Assembly (NCBI GenBank): GCA_002455215.1
Contig: DKKK01000068.1
Location: 1-6,073, forward strand
Source of the DNA: Anaerolineales bacterium UBA6668
GTDB taxonomy: Bacteria > Chloroflexota > Anaerolineae > Anaerolineales > UBA6668
Length of the DNA stretch: 6,073 bases
Reading direction: 5' to 3'
The notes beneath the pieces were generated by a model. The model was not told where the DNA came from, ran no database searches, and saw nothing but the letters and a program-made list of their open reading frames with translations. Numbering within the stretch: position 1 is the stretch's first letter; every line of letters starts with the position of its first letter. Shown one piece after another: positions 1-4,967 of this stretch. The translations under genes and the position numbers were made by a program.

Positions 1-44
1 CCCAATCCTTCATGCGGTTGCCATGGAAACTTACCGAGTACCAC

Positions 45-72
45 TTTGTAATTTTAAAGTTTGTGCTATACT
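45..72 (+). promoter_or_regulatory. Probable extended -10 promoter of the first gene
   Basis: A TATACT hexamer at 67-72 is preceded by TG and one base (64-66), which is the classical extended -10 arrangement of a housekeeping sigma factor. A weak -35-like TTTGTA lies at 45-50 with a 16-base spacer. Transcription would begin near 79 and leave a leader of about 157 bases before the start codon at 236. Almost the same string (GTGCTATACT followed by GGCTA) recurs at 4758-4772, upstream of the last gene. This supports real promoter function, but no start site can be proved from sequence. Confidence 0.5.
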
Positions 73-124
73 GGCTAATTATGTGGAATCGACCATTTTG
101 GGTATTCTTTTGCGTTTTCAACAC

Positions 125-147
125 CTATCCTATATTCGCACGGATAG
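125..147 (+). other. Small leader hairpin
   Basis: CTATCC (125-130) and GGATAG (142-147) are perfect inverted copies around an 11-base loop, inside the predicted untranslated leader of the first gene. The stem is only six base pairs with no U-tract after it, so it is not a convincing terminator. It overlaps the first bases of the repeated element at 146-174. Its function is unknown and it could be chance. Confidence 0.25.
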
Positions 148-174
148 AAATTGCGCTTTTCTCCTAAGAAAAAA
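146..174 (+). repeat. Intergenic repeat element, copy 1
   Basis: This 29-base stretch matches 3125-3153 at 24 of 29 positions without gaps. The shared core is AGAAATWGCGYTTTTCTC followed by YTAAKAAMAAA. In both copies AGAAA can pair with TTTCT across a seven-base loop centred on GCG. Here it ends 61 bases before the start codon of the first gene. It may be an operator, a conserved leader structure or a dispersed repeat; sequence alone does not decide. Confidence 0.5.
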
Positions 175-224
175 TGTAGTTTGATATTCGGCGCGTATGT
201 CGAATGTAACAATGCTTTAAACTC

Positions 225-229
225 GGAGG
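225..229 (+). promoter_or_regulatory. Strong Shine-Dalgarno site
   Basis: GGAGG sits six bases before the ATG at 236 and fixes that start. It is the only clear anti-16S-complementary site before any gene in this window. The other five starts have little or nothing comparable, so this gene may be translated more efficiently than its neighbours. Confidence 0.85.
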
Positions 230-235
230 CTCTCA

Positions 236-724
236 ATGAACGAAATTTTGCACTCCCCTAGTTTTTTGGGCACCAAAGGTAACTTTGCCACTGACATCAC
301 GCTTGTGATGATGATCGCAATTGCGCTGTTGTTCACCTATGGGCGTTACTTGGCTGTGGTGAAAAAAGATTACGAAACCCATCGCTGGGTACAAACAATA
401 GGGGCAGTCTTAAACGCGCTGATGGTGGGCTGGATGATGATTTTGCCATTTCGAGATTTTATTGTCCGCGACTTGTACGCGCCACAATTGCCGATTTTTT
501 ATGCCATCACTTGGCTTCATGCCGCCACTGGCTTGTGCGCCTTGCTCTTTGGGCTGTTTGTCACTTTGCGCGGTAACGGGCTAATGATTGCCCCCTTACG
601 CTTCAAAAAGTATAAACCCTACATGCGTCTTGCCTACACACTCTATATGGCGGCTACCCTTTTGGGAATTGTGGTGTATGTTGTATGGTTTGTGATTAAT
701 CCCTATAGCTTAAGCTACAGCTAA
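236..724 (+). CDS. DUF420-like four-helix integral membrane protein
   Basis: A 162-residue protein with four hydrophobic segments at about residues 20-38, 54-72, 86-111 and 131-154. It has a histidine before helix 2 (H49, in YETHRW) and another in helix 3 (H95, in TWLHAATG), then a basic loop (RFKKYKPYMR) before helix 4. This helix count, histidine placement and basic loop before a final Gly/Tyr-containing helix resemble DUF420, small membrane proteins often found near haem-copper oxidase genes. The assignment is from pattern recognition only. No oxidase genes are visible here, so a role in respiration or haem handling is unproven. The histidines could bind haem or metal, which is inference. 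The start is secured by the GGAGG site. The stop is followed 42 bases later by a glycosyltransferase, so the two may share a transcript. It could instead belong to another small four-helix family. Confidence 0.7.
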   Translation: MNEILHSPSFLGTKGNFATDITLVMMIAIALLFTYGRYLAVVKKDYETHRWVQTIGAVLNALMVGWMMILPFRDFIVRDLYAPQLPIFYAITWLHAATGLCALLFGLFVTLRGNGLMIAPLRFKKYKPYMRLAYTLYMAATLLGIVVYVVWFVINPYSLSYS

Positions 725-740
725 GCTAAGCTAATGCTAA
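706..740 (+). repeat. AGCTAA-type short repeats and palindrome at gene end
   Basis: A 12-base perfect palindrome, TAGCTTAAGCTA (706-717), is followed by reiterated AGCTA/GCTAA units through 740. It spans the last codons and stop of the first gene. TAGCTTA (706-712) can pair with TAAGCTA (722-728) to give a seven-base-pair hairpin. No U-run follows, so it is a poor intrinsic terminator. It may be simple slippage, or a stem that stabilises a 3' end. Confidence 0.4.
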
Positions 741-766
741 ATTGCGGCGGCGCCCACTAAACCAAT

Positions 767-1636
767 ATGTCACTCGCTGTCGTTCTGCTCAATTGGCATC
801 ATGCCGCCGAAACGCTCCAAACGGTGCGACATTTGTCTGGCTTTGCTCAGCCACCCAACATTTGGATTGTGGACAATGCTTCCGGCGCGGCTGAACAGGT
901 GCAACTGCAAGAATTGGCAATGGAAATGCAAAGCAAGGGCACGCCCGTCCATTTGCACTTTAACCAGAACAATTTAGGCTATGCAGGTGGGTGTAATGTG
1001 GGCATTGCGGCGGCGTTGGCGGGCGGGTACTCAGCCATCTTGTTGATGAACGTGGATGCGCACATCACAGAAACTAACCTGCAAGCTTTGTACAACCACC
1101 TAACCAGCCACCCCCAAACAGCAGTGTGTGGTCCAGCCTTGCGAGAAGAGCACAACGGGCAAGTGAATTGGTCGGTCGGGGGACAGTTTCCCCACCTATC
1201 GCTGGACACCCGGCTTTGGCAAAAGGAACTTGCGAGCCAAGCCGAAACCCGCACGGTGGCGTATGTACCGGGCACGGTTGCCCTTTTTCGAGCGGACGCA
1301 TTGCGTCAAGTCGGTTTGCTGGATGAGCGGTACTTCTTCAGTGTGGAGATAGCGGACTGGTGTTGGCGGGCAGAGCAAGCTGGGTGGCTGTGTCAGGTAC
1401 TTCCCCACATCCCTGCCACACACGCCACCGAGCAAAAATCCACCCAGCGCAACAGTCTTTATTTGTACTACAGCTTACGCAATCGCTTATACTTTTGTAG
1501 TAAATTTGGTTTGCAGGGTGCTTTTTGGCGCTGGTCAATGGTATATTTATGGCTGGCGGTCAAGGCAATTGGGCGCGGCAACCGCCCCCGTGCCCGCGCC
1601 ATTTTTCACGCACTGCAAAAAGGCTGGCAAGGCTAA
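767..1636 (+). CDS. Family 2 glycosyltransferase (rhamnosyltransferase-like)
   Basis: A 289-residue GT-A-fold glycosyltransferase of the GT2/WbbL-like group, expected to move a sugar from a nucleotide donor onto a cell-surface glycan or lipid acceptor at the cytoplasmic face. The N-terminal strand (LAVVLLNWHHAAETLQTV) leads into IVDNAS (residues 34-39), then NNLGYAGGCNVGI (68-80), typical of nucleotide binding. N95-V96-D97 stands at the DXD metal site. PGTVALFRADALRQVGLLD (168-186) and FFSVEIADWCWRAEQAG (190-206) match the acceptor-side region; E194 and D197 correspond to the usual ED-D catalytic cluster. There is no signal peptide; a hydrophobic stretch near 254-266 may touch the membrane. 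Length is normal for single-domain members. The ATG at 767 gives a canonical family N-terminus although no Shine-Dalgarno is evident. It ends nine bases before the next gene, suggesting co-transcription. Donor and acceptor cannot be read from sequence. Confidence 0.88.
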   Translation: MSLAVVLLNWHHAAETLQTVRHLSGFAQPPNIWIVDNASGAAEQVQLQELAMEMQSKGTPVHLHFNQNNLGYAGGCNVGIAAALAGGYSAILLMNVDAHITETNLQALYNHLTSHPQTAVCGPALREEHNGQVNWSVGGQFPHLSLDTRLWQKELASQAETRTVAYVPGTVALFRADALRQVGLLDERYFFSVEIADWCWRAEQAGWLCQVLPHIPATHATEQKSTQRNSLYLYYSLRNRLYFCSKFGLQGAFWRWSMVYLWLAVKAIGRGNRPRARAIFHALQKGWQG

Positions 1637-1645
1637 ACGCTACTC

Positions 1646-3076
1646 ATGTTTGATAACTCTGTTCCTATCCAATCTGCCGAAGGACTCACCGAGCGTGAGC
1701 GTGAGCTTTTACGTTTGGTAGCGACTGGAGCAAGCAACAAAGAAATTGCCACCCAATTATTTATCAGCGTCAATACGGTAAAGGTACACCTACGCAATAT
1801 CTTCACCAAAATTGGCGTACTGAGCCGCACCGAAGCGACTCTGTGGGCAATTGAGCATAAAATTGTGGAAGCACCTGGTGGAGATAGCAAAGAATCTGCC
1901 GAACAAGCATTACTCGCCTTGCAGGCGCAGTTGGCAGAACTAGAAGAGTTAACCGAGCAACAAAAACAAGAGATGCTGGCACGCTTGGAGCAAGAGCGCC
2001 AGCAATGGGCAGAAACAGCCGAGCAGGTGCGGCATGCCCAACAATCCGCCGAAAAAACCGCCCAAGCCGAGCAATCTGCCCGTTTACAAGCCGAAGCAAG
2101 AGCCTCCGCCGAACAGTCCGCTCGCCGCAAATTTGTACGGCAATTATTGGTGGTAGCAGTCGCGGTGTTACTGTTGGTGGGTATCATGACTGGCTACGCG
2201 CTTTGGTCTGCCCAACAAGCAACCCAACGCACCAACCAAGCGGTATCCGCCCTGCAAACCGCCGAAGCCGAACGCTGGTCGAAACTTCCCGCATTACCCG
2301 TAGAAATTCGCCAACCCCTATTGGCATACGCACCAAACCAGCAAGGCATTTATGTGTTGGAAACTTCCCCCACCACTGAAAGTGCAAATGTCCATGTTTT
2401 GCGCTACGACAATAATGGAAGCGCTTGGCTACCCATGCCAAATTTGCCCGCCACCATTGCCGCAGGTTCGGCATATGCCCTAAATAACCAACTCTTTGTA
2501 GCTAGCCAAAACGCTCATTGGGTGTTTGACCCTGCCACACAAGCCTGGTCAACTGCCGATAGCCTGCCCCAGTTGCAGGGAGAACCCCGGGTGGCGGTGG
2601 CAAGCGGCACTGTTTGGTTGTTGGATCGGGCAAGTGGAGAGATTTGGCGCAAGGGAAACGAAGACTGGCAAGTGATGGGGCAGTTACCCGATGGGCAAGT
2701 TGCTACTCAGTGGGTCAGTGATGGCTCACACTTGCTCTATTTCGCCTTGCAAAATGCGGAAAGCGGGGAAGTGTATCAAACTGTGGCGGGGGACGATTTG
2801 GATTGGCAGTTACTACAGGGCGACCTGCCTGCCACTACACAAATTTCTGCACTCGCAAACGAGCTTTACCTTGCCTACCCCAATGCCGAAGGACTGACCT
2901 TGCAAGCCATCCGTTTGTCTGATGCACAAAAGGTAGGTGAAACGCACTTGCGCGGTGTTTTTAGCCAAGCCGGGCAATTGCTCGCCAGCGACTCACAGGT
3001 GGTGTGGTTCTCCCCCGATGGCATTTGGGCTTGGAAACGCTTTTACGCACTCTTTTTACCGGTAGTGGGTGGCTAA
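1646..3076 (+). CDS. Membrane-anchored LuxR-type regulator with kelch-like outer domain
   Basis: A 476-residue protein of unusual layout. Residues 14-70 form a LuxR/GerE-type helix-turn-helix (LTERERELLRLVATGASNKE, then NTVKVHLRNIFTKIG), normally found at the C-terminus of regulators. A long Ala/Gln/Glu-rich coiled coil follows (about 83-160, with AEQSAR at 141-146 and 155-160). One membrane helix lies at about 166-187 with Arg/Lys just before it (RRKFVR), placing the N-terminus in the cytoplasm. After a short helical stalk (188-212) the outer part has five spaced W-(4-6 residues)-LP motifs at W211, W261, W301, W341 and W387, with YDNNG- and FDPAT-like turns as in kelch repeats. This suggests a beta-propeller of about five or six blades. 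The tail RFYALFLPVVGG resembles C-termini of secreted Chloroflexota proteins. Inferred role: a ToxR-like one-component transmembrane regulator, with the coiled coil giving the dimer a LuxR domain needs. The ligand is unknown. The ATG at 1646 directly precedes the intact HTH; spacing suggests an operon with the glycosyltransferase. Confidence 0.85.
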   Translation: MFDNSVPIQSAEGLTERERELLRLVATGASNKEIATQLFISVNTVKVHLRNIFTKIGVLSRTEATLWAIEHKIVEAPGGDSKESAEQALLALQAQLAELEELTEQQKQEMLARLEQERQQWAETAEQVRHAQQSAEKTAQAEQSARLQAEARASAEQSARRKFVRQLLVVAVAVLLLVGIMTGYALWSAQQATQRTNQAVSALQTAEAERWSKLPALPVEIRQPLLAYAPNQQGIYVLETSPTTESANVHVLRYDNNGSAWLPMPNLPATIAAGSAYALNNQLFVASQNAHWVFDPATQAWSTADSLPQLQGEPRVAVASGTVWLLDRASGEIWRKGNEDWQVMGQLPDGQVATQWVSDGSHLLYFALQNAESGEVYQTVAGDDLDWQLLQGDLPATTQISALANELYLAYPNAEGLTLQAIRLSDAQKVGETHLRGVFSQAGQLLASDSQVVWFSPDGIWAWKRFYALFLPVVGG

Positions 3077-3124
3077 AAGGCATGACTTCACTTCAGAACG
3101 TTTAAACCGATAGTTGACTCAAAC

Positions 3125-3153
3125 AGAAATAGCGTTTTTCTCTTAATAACAAA
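3125..3153 (+). repeat. Intergenic repeat element, copy 2
   Basis: This is the partner of 146-174, identical at 24 of 29 ungapped positions, again with AGAAA and TTTCT able to pair around a GCG-centred loop. It lies in the gap between the LuxR/kelch gene and the transporter, on the same strand relative to the downstream gene as copy 1. The sequence just outside both copies is dissimilar, so the conservation is local to the element. Confidence 0.5.
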
Positions 3154-3270
3154 GGGCTACTCTGACGCAAGTTGAATAGACTTTCCATTGAATACTGGGT
3201 ACGCCCTAGCCAGTTTGCCAATTCATCGGTTAAAATAGCCGCACTCTACACTTACCGGACAATACCCATC

Positions 3271-4173
3271 TTGAAACAAATCTCCCAATTGCGTGCCTGG
3301 CTGTACTTTCTCATTTTGGGGTGCTTTGCTTGGGGGTCTTCTTACCTTTGGATTAAAATTGGGTTGCGCGAAACCGATGCCTATAATTTAGTCACTTGGC
3401 GACTCGCGTTTGCGTGCATTGGGTTGTGGGTGTTGGCACTCACGATGCGCATTCCATTTCCGCGGGATTGGCGGCGGCTGGCATGGATGGCGTTTATCGG
3501 TCTCATTAACACGGCTATTCCCTTTACGCTCATTGCGTGGGGAACCGAGCAAGTTTCCTCCAGCCTATCCAGCATTTTGAATGCCACCACACCGCTGTTT
3601 ACCGCCCTACTCGCCCATTTTTGGGTGGAAAACGAACATCTGACGCCCAATCGCGTGCTGGGTGTGCTGGTGGGGTTTGGTGGGGTCACGCTGTTATCGC
3701 TCACCAAAGACAGCTACTCTGCCAATGGCTTTCAATTGCTACCGATTCTTGCCATACAAGGAGGTTCGTTGTTGTATGCCACCGCCAGTTTGATTACCCG
3801 CAAAAAACTTCAGCACGAGAACCCAATTGCGATCTCCGCAGTTGCAGTCACCGCCGCCTTGCTGGTGATGTTCTGGCTCACTGCTCGCAACTCGCAGATA
3901 CAGTTCCCACAACTTTTGGAAACGCGCATTGCAGTGGCTTGGCTTGGTATCGTTGGCACGGCATTGGCTTACAGTTTGTTTTACAATCTCATTAAATTAT
4001 GGGGACCCGCTCGTACGTCCTTAGTCACCTATGTCATTCCGGTAGTCGCCGTGATACTTGGCATCCTATTCCTGAATGAAGCCATTCACTGGCAACACTG
4101 GGTAGGTGGGATTTTGGTATGGTTGGGGGTCATCTTGGTGAACTGGAAGCAGTTGCGCAATCTATTGCCGTAA
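3271..4173 (+). CDS. EamA-family (drug/metabolite superfamily) membrane transporter
   Basis: A membrane transporter of 300 residues from this start, with about ten hydrophobic helices arranged as two similar halves, the layout of EamA/RhaT-type permeases that export small metabolites. Recognisable pieces are the first-helix string LGCFAWGSSYLWIKIGLRE, a WRLAFA motif opening helix 2, TEQVSSSLSSILNATTPLFT in the first half, GVLVGFGGVTLLSL closing the first repeat, and SLVTYVIPVVAVILGILFLNE plus GGILVWLGVILVNW in the second half. The substrate cannot be predicted. The start is uncertain. The frame is open from a TTG at 3172, which would add 33 polar residues not expected in the family. The TTG at 3271 puts the first helix close to the N-terminus and is preferred. 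Neither has a Shine-Dalgarno site and there is no suitable ATG. The phosphatase gene follows after 45 bases and is probably co-transcribed. Confidence 0.88.
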   Translation: MKQISQLRAWLYFLILGCFAWGSSYLWIKIGLRETDAYNLVTWRLAFACIGLWVLALTMRIPFPRDWRRLAWMAFIGLINTAIPFTLIAWGTEQVSSSLSSILNATTPLFTALLAHFWVENEHLTPNRVLGVLVGFGGVTLLSLTKDSYSANGFQLLPILAIQGGSLLYATASLITRKKLQHENPIAISAVAVTAALLVMFWLTARNSQIQFPQLLETRIAVAWLGIVGTALAYSLFYNLIKLWGPARTSLVTYVIPVVAVILGILFLNEAIHWQHWVGGILVWLGVILVNWKQLRNLLP

Positions 4174-4218
4174 CAAAACCAGCCCCTATTGCGTGCCATT
4201 TTTACCCAAATTTTCCTT

Positions 4219-4758
4219 ATGCCTTTGATACACACTCTCCTAGAATTTGACAAAACCCTCTCGCATCAATTGCGCGTTGCCGAAAAGCCCGGTTTTTGGC
4301 ACACCATCTTTAATTTTCTGGCGCACTCTGGCGATAGCTGGTTTGACCTTCCCATTTTGGCGGTGATTGCCGGGTATGCCTGGCTGGCTGACAATTCCGA
4401 ATGGCTTCATAAAGCATGGGTGCTCATTTTGGGTATCTTTGTCACTGCCGCAGTGGTTGCAGTAGCCAAAAAGTTAGTTAAACGCAGTCGTCCCAGTGGC
4501 GAATGGGGGCAGGTGTACCGCAAAACCGACCCGCACAGTTTTCCTTCTGGTCATGCCGCCCGCGCCGGCTTGCTATTTATGCTAGGAATATTGCTTGGAC
4601 CGTGGTGGTTTACGCTCCTGATGATGGTCTGGACGCCGTTGCTGGCACTGGCAAGAGTGGCGATGGGTGTCCATTATTTTTTGGATGTGCTGGCTGGCTT
4701 CATTTTAGGCATAGGTATTGCAATTGTGTTAACATTAAGTCTACAAATGATAATATAG
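4219..4758 (+). CDS. PAP2-family membrane phosphatase
   Basis: A 179-residue integral membrane phosphatase of the PAP2 (type 2 phosphatidic acid phosphatase) family. The three catalytic signatures are intact: KKLVKRSRP (residues 84-92), PSGH (109-112) and R136-x5-H142-x3-D146 in ARVAMGVHYFLD, where Ala replaces the usual Ser before the Arg. In this family H112 is expected to protonate the leaving group and H142, oriented by D146, to form the phosphohistidine. Flanking hydrophobic segments give about five or six helices with the active site facing outward. Likely substrates are lipid phosphates such as undecaprenyl pyrophosphate, phosphatidic acid or phosphatidylglycerol phosphate; sequence cannot choose. 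An upstream in-frame TTG at 4189 would add ten residues, but the ATG at 4219 is preferred. No Shine-Dalgarno is seen. It follows the transporter closely. Its stop codon abuts the extended -10 of the next unit. Confidence 0.9.
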   Translation: MPLIHTLLEFDKTLSHQLRVAEKPGFWHTIFNFLAHSGDSWFDLPILAVIAGYAWLADNSEWLHKAWVLILGIFVTAAVVAVAKKLVKRSRPSGEWGQVYRKTDPHSFPSGHAARAGLLFMLGILLGPWWFTLLMMVWTPLLALARVAMGVHYFLDVLAGFILGIGIAIVLTLSLQMII

Positions 4759-4767
4759 TGCTATACT
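4759..4767 (+). promoter_or_regulatory. Probable extended -10 promoter before the FecR gene
   Basis: TG-C-TATACT starts immediately after the phosphatase stop codon. The TATACT at 4762-4767 is followed by CGGCTA, nearly repeating the promoter at 64-76. The -35 region is poor (TCTACA at 4740-4745, 16-base spacer), which is tolerated in extended -10 promoters. The predicted start near 4774 gives a leader of about 194 bases. The hexamer overlaps the left arm of an inverted repeat (4763-4771), so access could be affected by a protein bound there. Confidence 0.45.
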
Positions 4768-4829
4768 CGGCTATGAAGTTTGTCTATTGTGTCTTCGATA
4801 CGGGTTGTATTTGGTTACGTGCCGAGTAT
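4763..4829 (+). repeat. Nine-base inverted repeat over a promoter
   Basis: ATACTCGGC (4763-4771) and GCCGAGTAT (4821-4829) are perfect inverted copies with 49 bases between them. The intervening segment can itself form two weak stems: GAAG 4775-4778 with CTTC 4792-4795, and ATAC 4798-4801 with GTAT 4807-4810. In a transcript reading through from the phosphatase gene this could fold as a three-stem structure. In a transcript starting at the local promoter the left arm would be missing. It may instead be two half-sites for a DNA-binding protein. Confidence 0.4.
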
Positions 4830-4833
4830 TGAG

Positions 4834-4871
4834 TTGTGCTTTTTTTCTTATGGGAAAAGTGCAATTCCCAT
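4834..4871 (+). promoter_or_regulatory. Two mutually exclusive leader hairpins
   Basis: TTGTGCTTTT (4834-4843) can pair with AAAAGTGCAA (4855-4864), ten pairs with two G-U wobbles in RNA. ATGGGAA (4850-4856) and TTCCCAT (4865-4871) form a perfect seven-pair stem with an eight-base loop. The two stems share bases 4855-4864, so only one can form at a time, the geometry of a switchable leader. No U-run directly follows the second stem; the nearest is at 4890-4894. Function is not shown, and this may be chance in AT-rich DNA. Confidence 0.35.
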
Positions 4872-4921
4872 CCGTGTCGATTGTGAGCCTTTTTATTAGT
4901 TTGTTGCACCGTTGTTAAACT

Positions 4922-4937
4922 GAAAATAGTCGTTTTC
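4922..4937 (+). repeat. Possible degenerate third copy of the intergenic element
   Basis: GAAAATAGTCGTTTTC forms a five-pair stem (GAAAA/TTTTC) with a six-base loop. Allowing single-base indels, it matches the core of copy 2 (GAAATAGCGTTTTTC). It ends 30 bases before the start of the FecR gene. The similarity is short and gapped, so homology with the other two copies is only suggestive. Confidence 0.25.
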
Positions 4938-4967
4938 CAACAGCATTGACGAATTGCCTTTTGTGTT

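Noticed and set aside
3..184. Two overlapping open frames in the leader (ATG at 12 to stop at 165-167; ATG at 23 to stop at 182-184)
   Set aside because: Each encodes only about 50 residues without recognisable motif or ribosome binding site, and both run across the likely promoter. They may be chance or the uncharacterised tail of an upstream region.
1633..2187. Long reverse-strand frame, Ser/Cys/Ala-rich, opposite the regulator
   Set aside because: Its composition is the antisense reflection of the Ala/Gln/Glu-rich coiled coil on the + strand. The opposite frame has a clear LuxR HTH.
1675..2899. TGCCGAAGGACT-ACC occurring at 1675-1690 and 2884-2899
   Set aside because: Both are in-frame codings of AEGLT within one gene with biased Gln/Ala/Glu codons. 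The contexts (HTH entry and propeller) are unrelated, so chance is likely.
3077..3120. TTGACT at 3114-3119 as a -35 box for the transporter
   Set aside because: The nearest -10-like hexamer (TTAATA, 3143-3148) is 23 bases away, too far for a standard promoter.
3172..3270. N-terminal extension of the transporter from TTG 3172
   Set aside because: The 33 added residues are polar, unlike EamA N-termini, and there is no ribosome binding site. The later TTG at 3271 places the first helix normally. It remains possible.
4503..4832. Open frame over the phosphatase gene in another phase
   Set aside because: It lies over the intact PAP2 catalytic motifs of the true frame and shows no family features, so it is a shadow.
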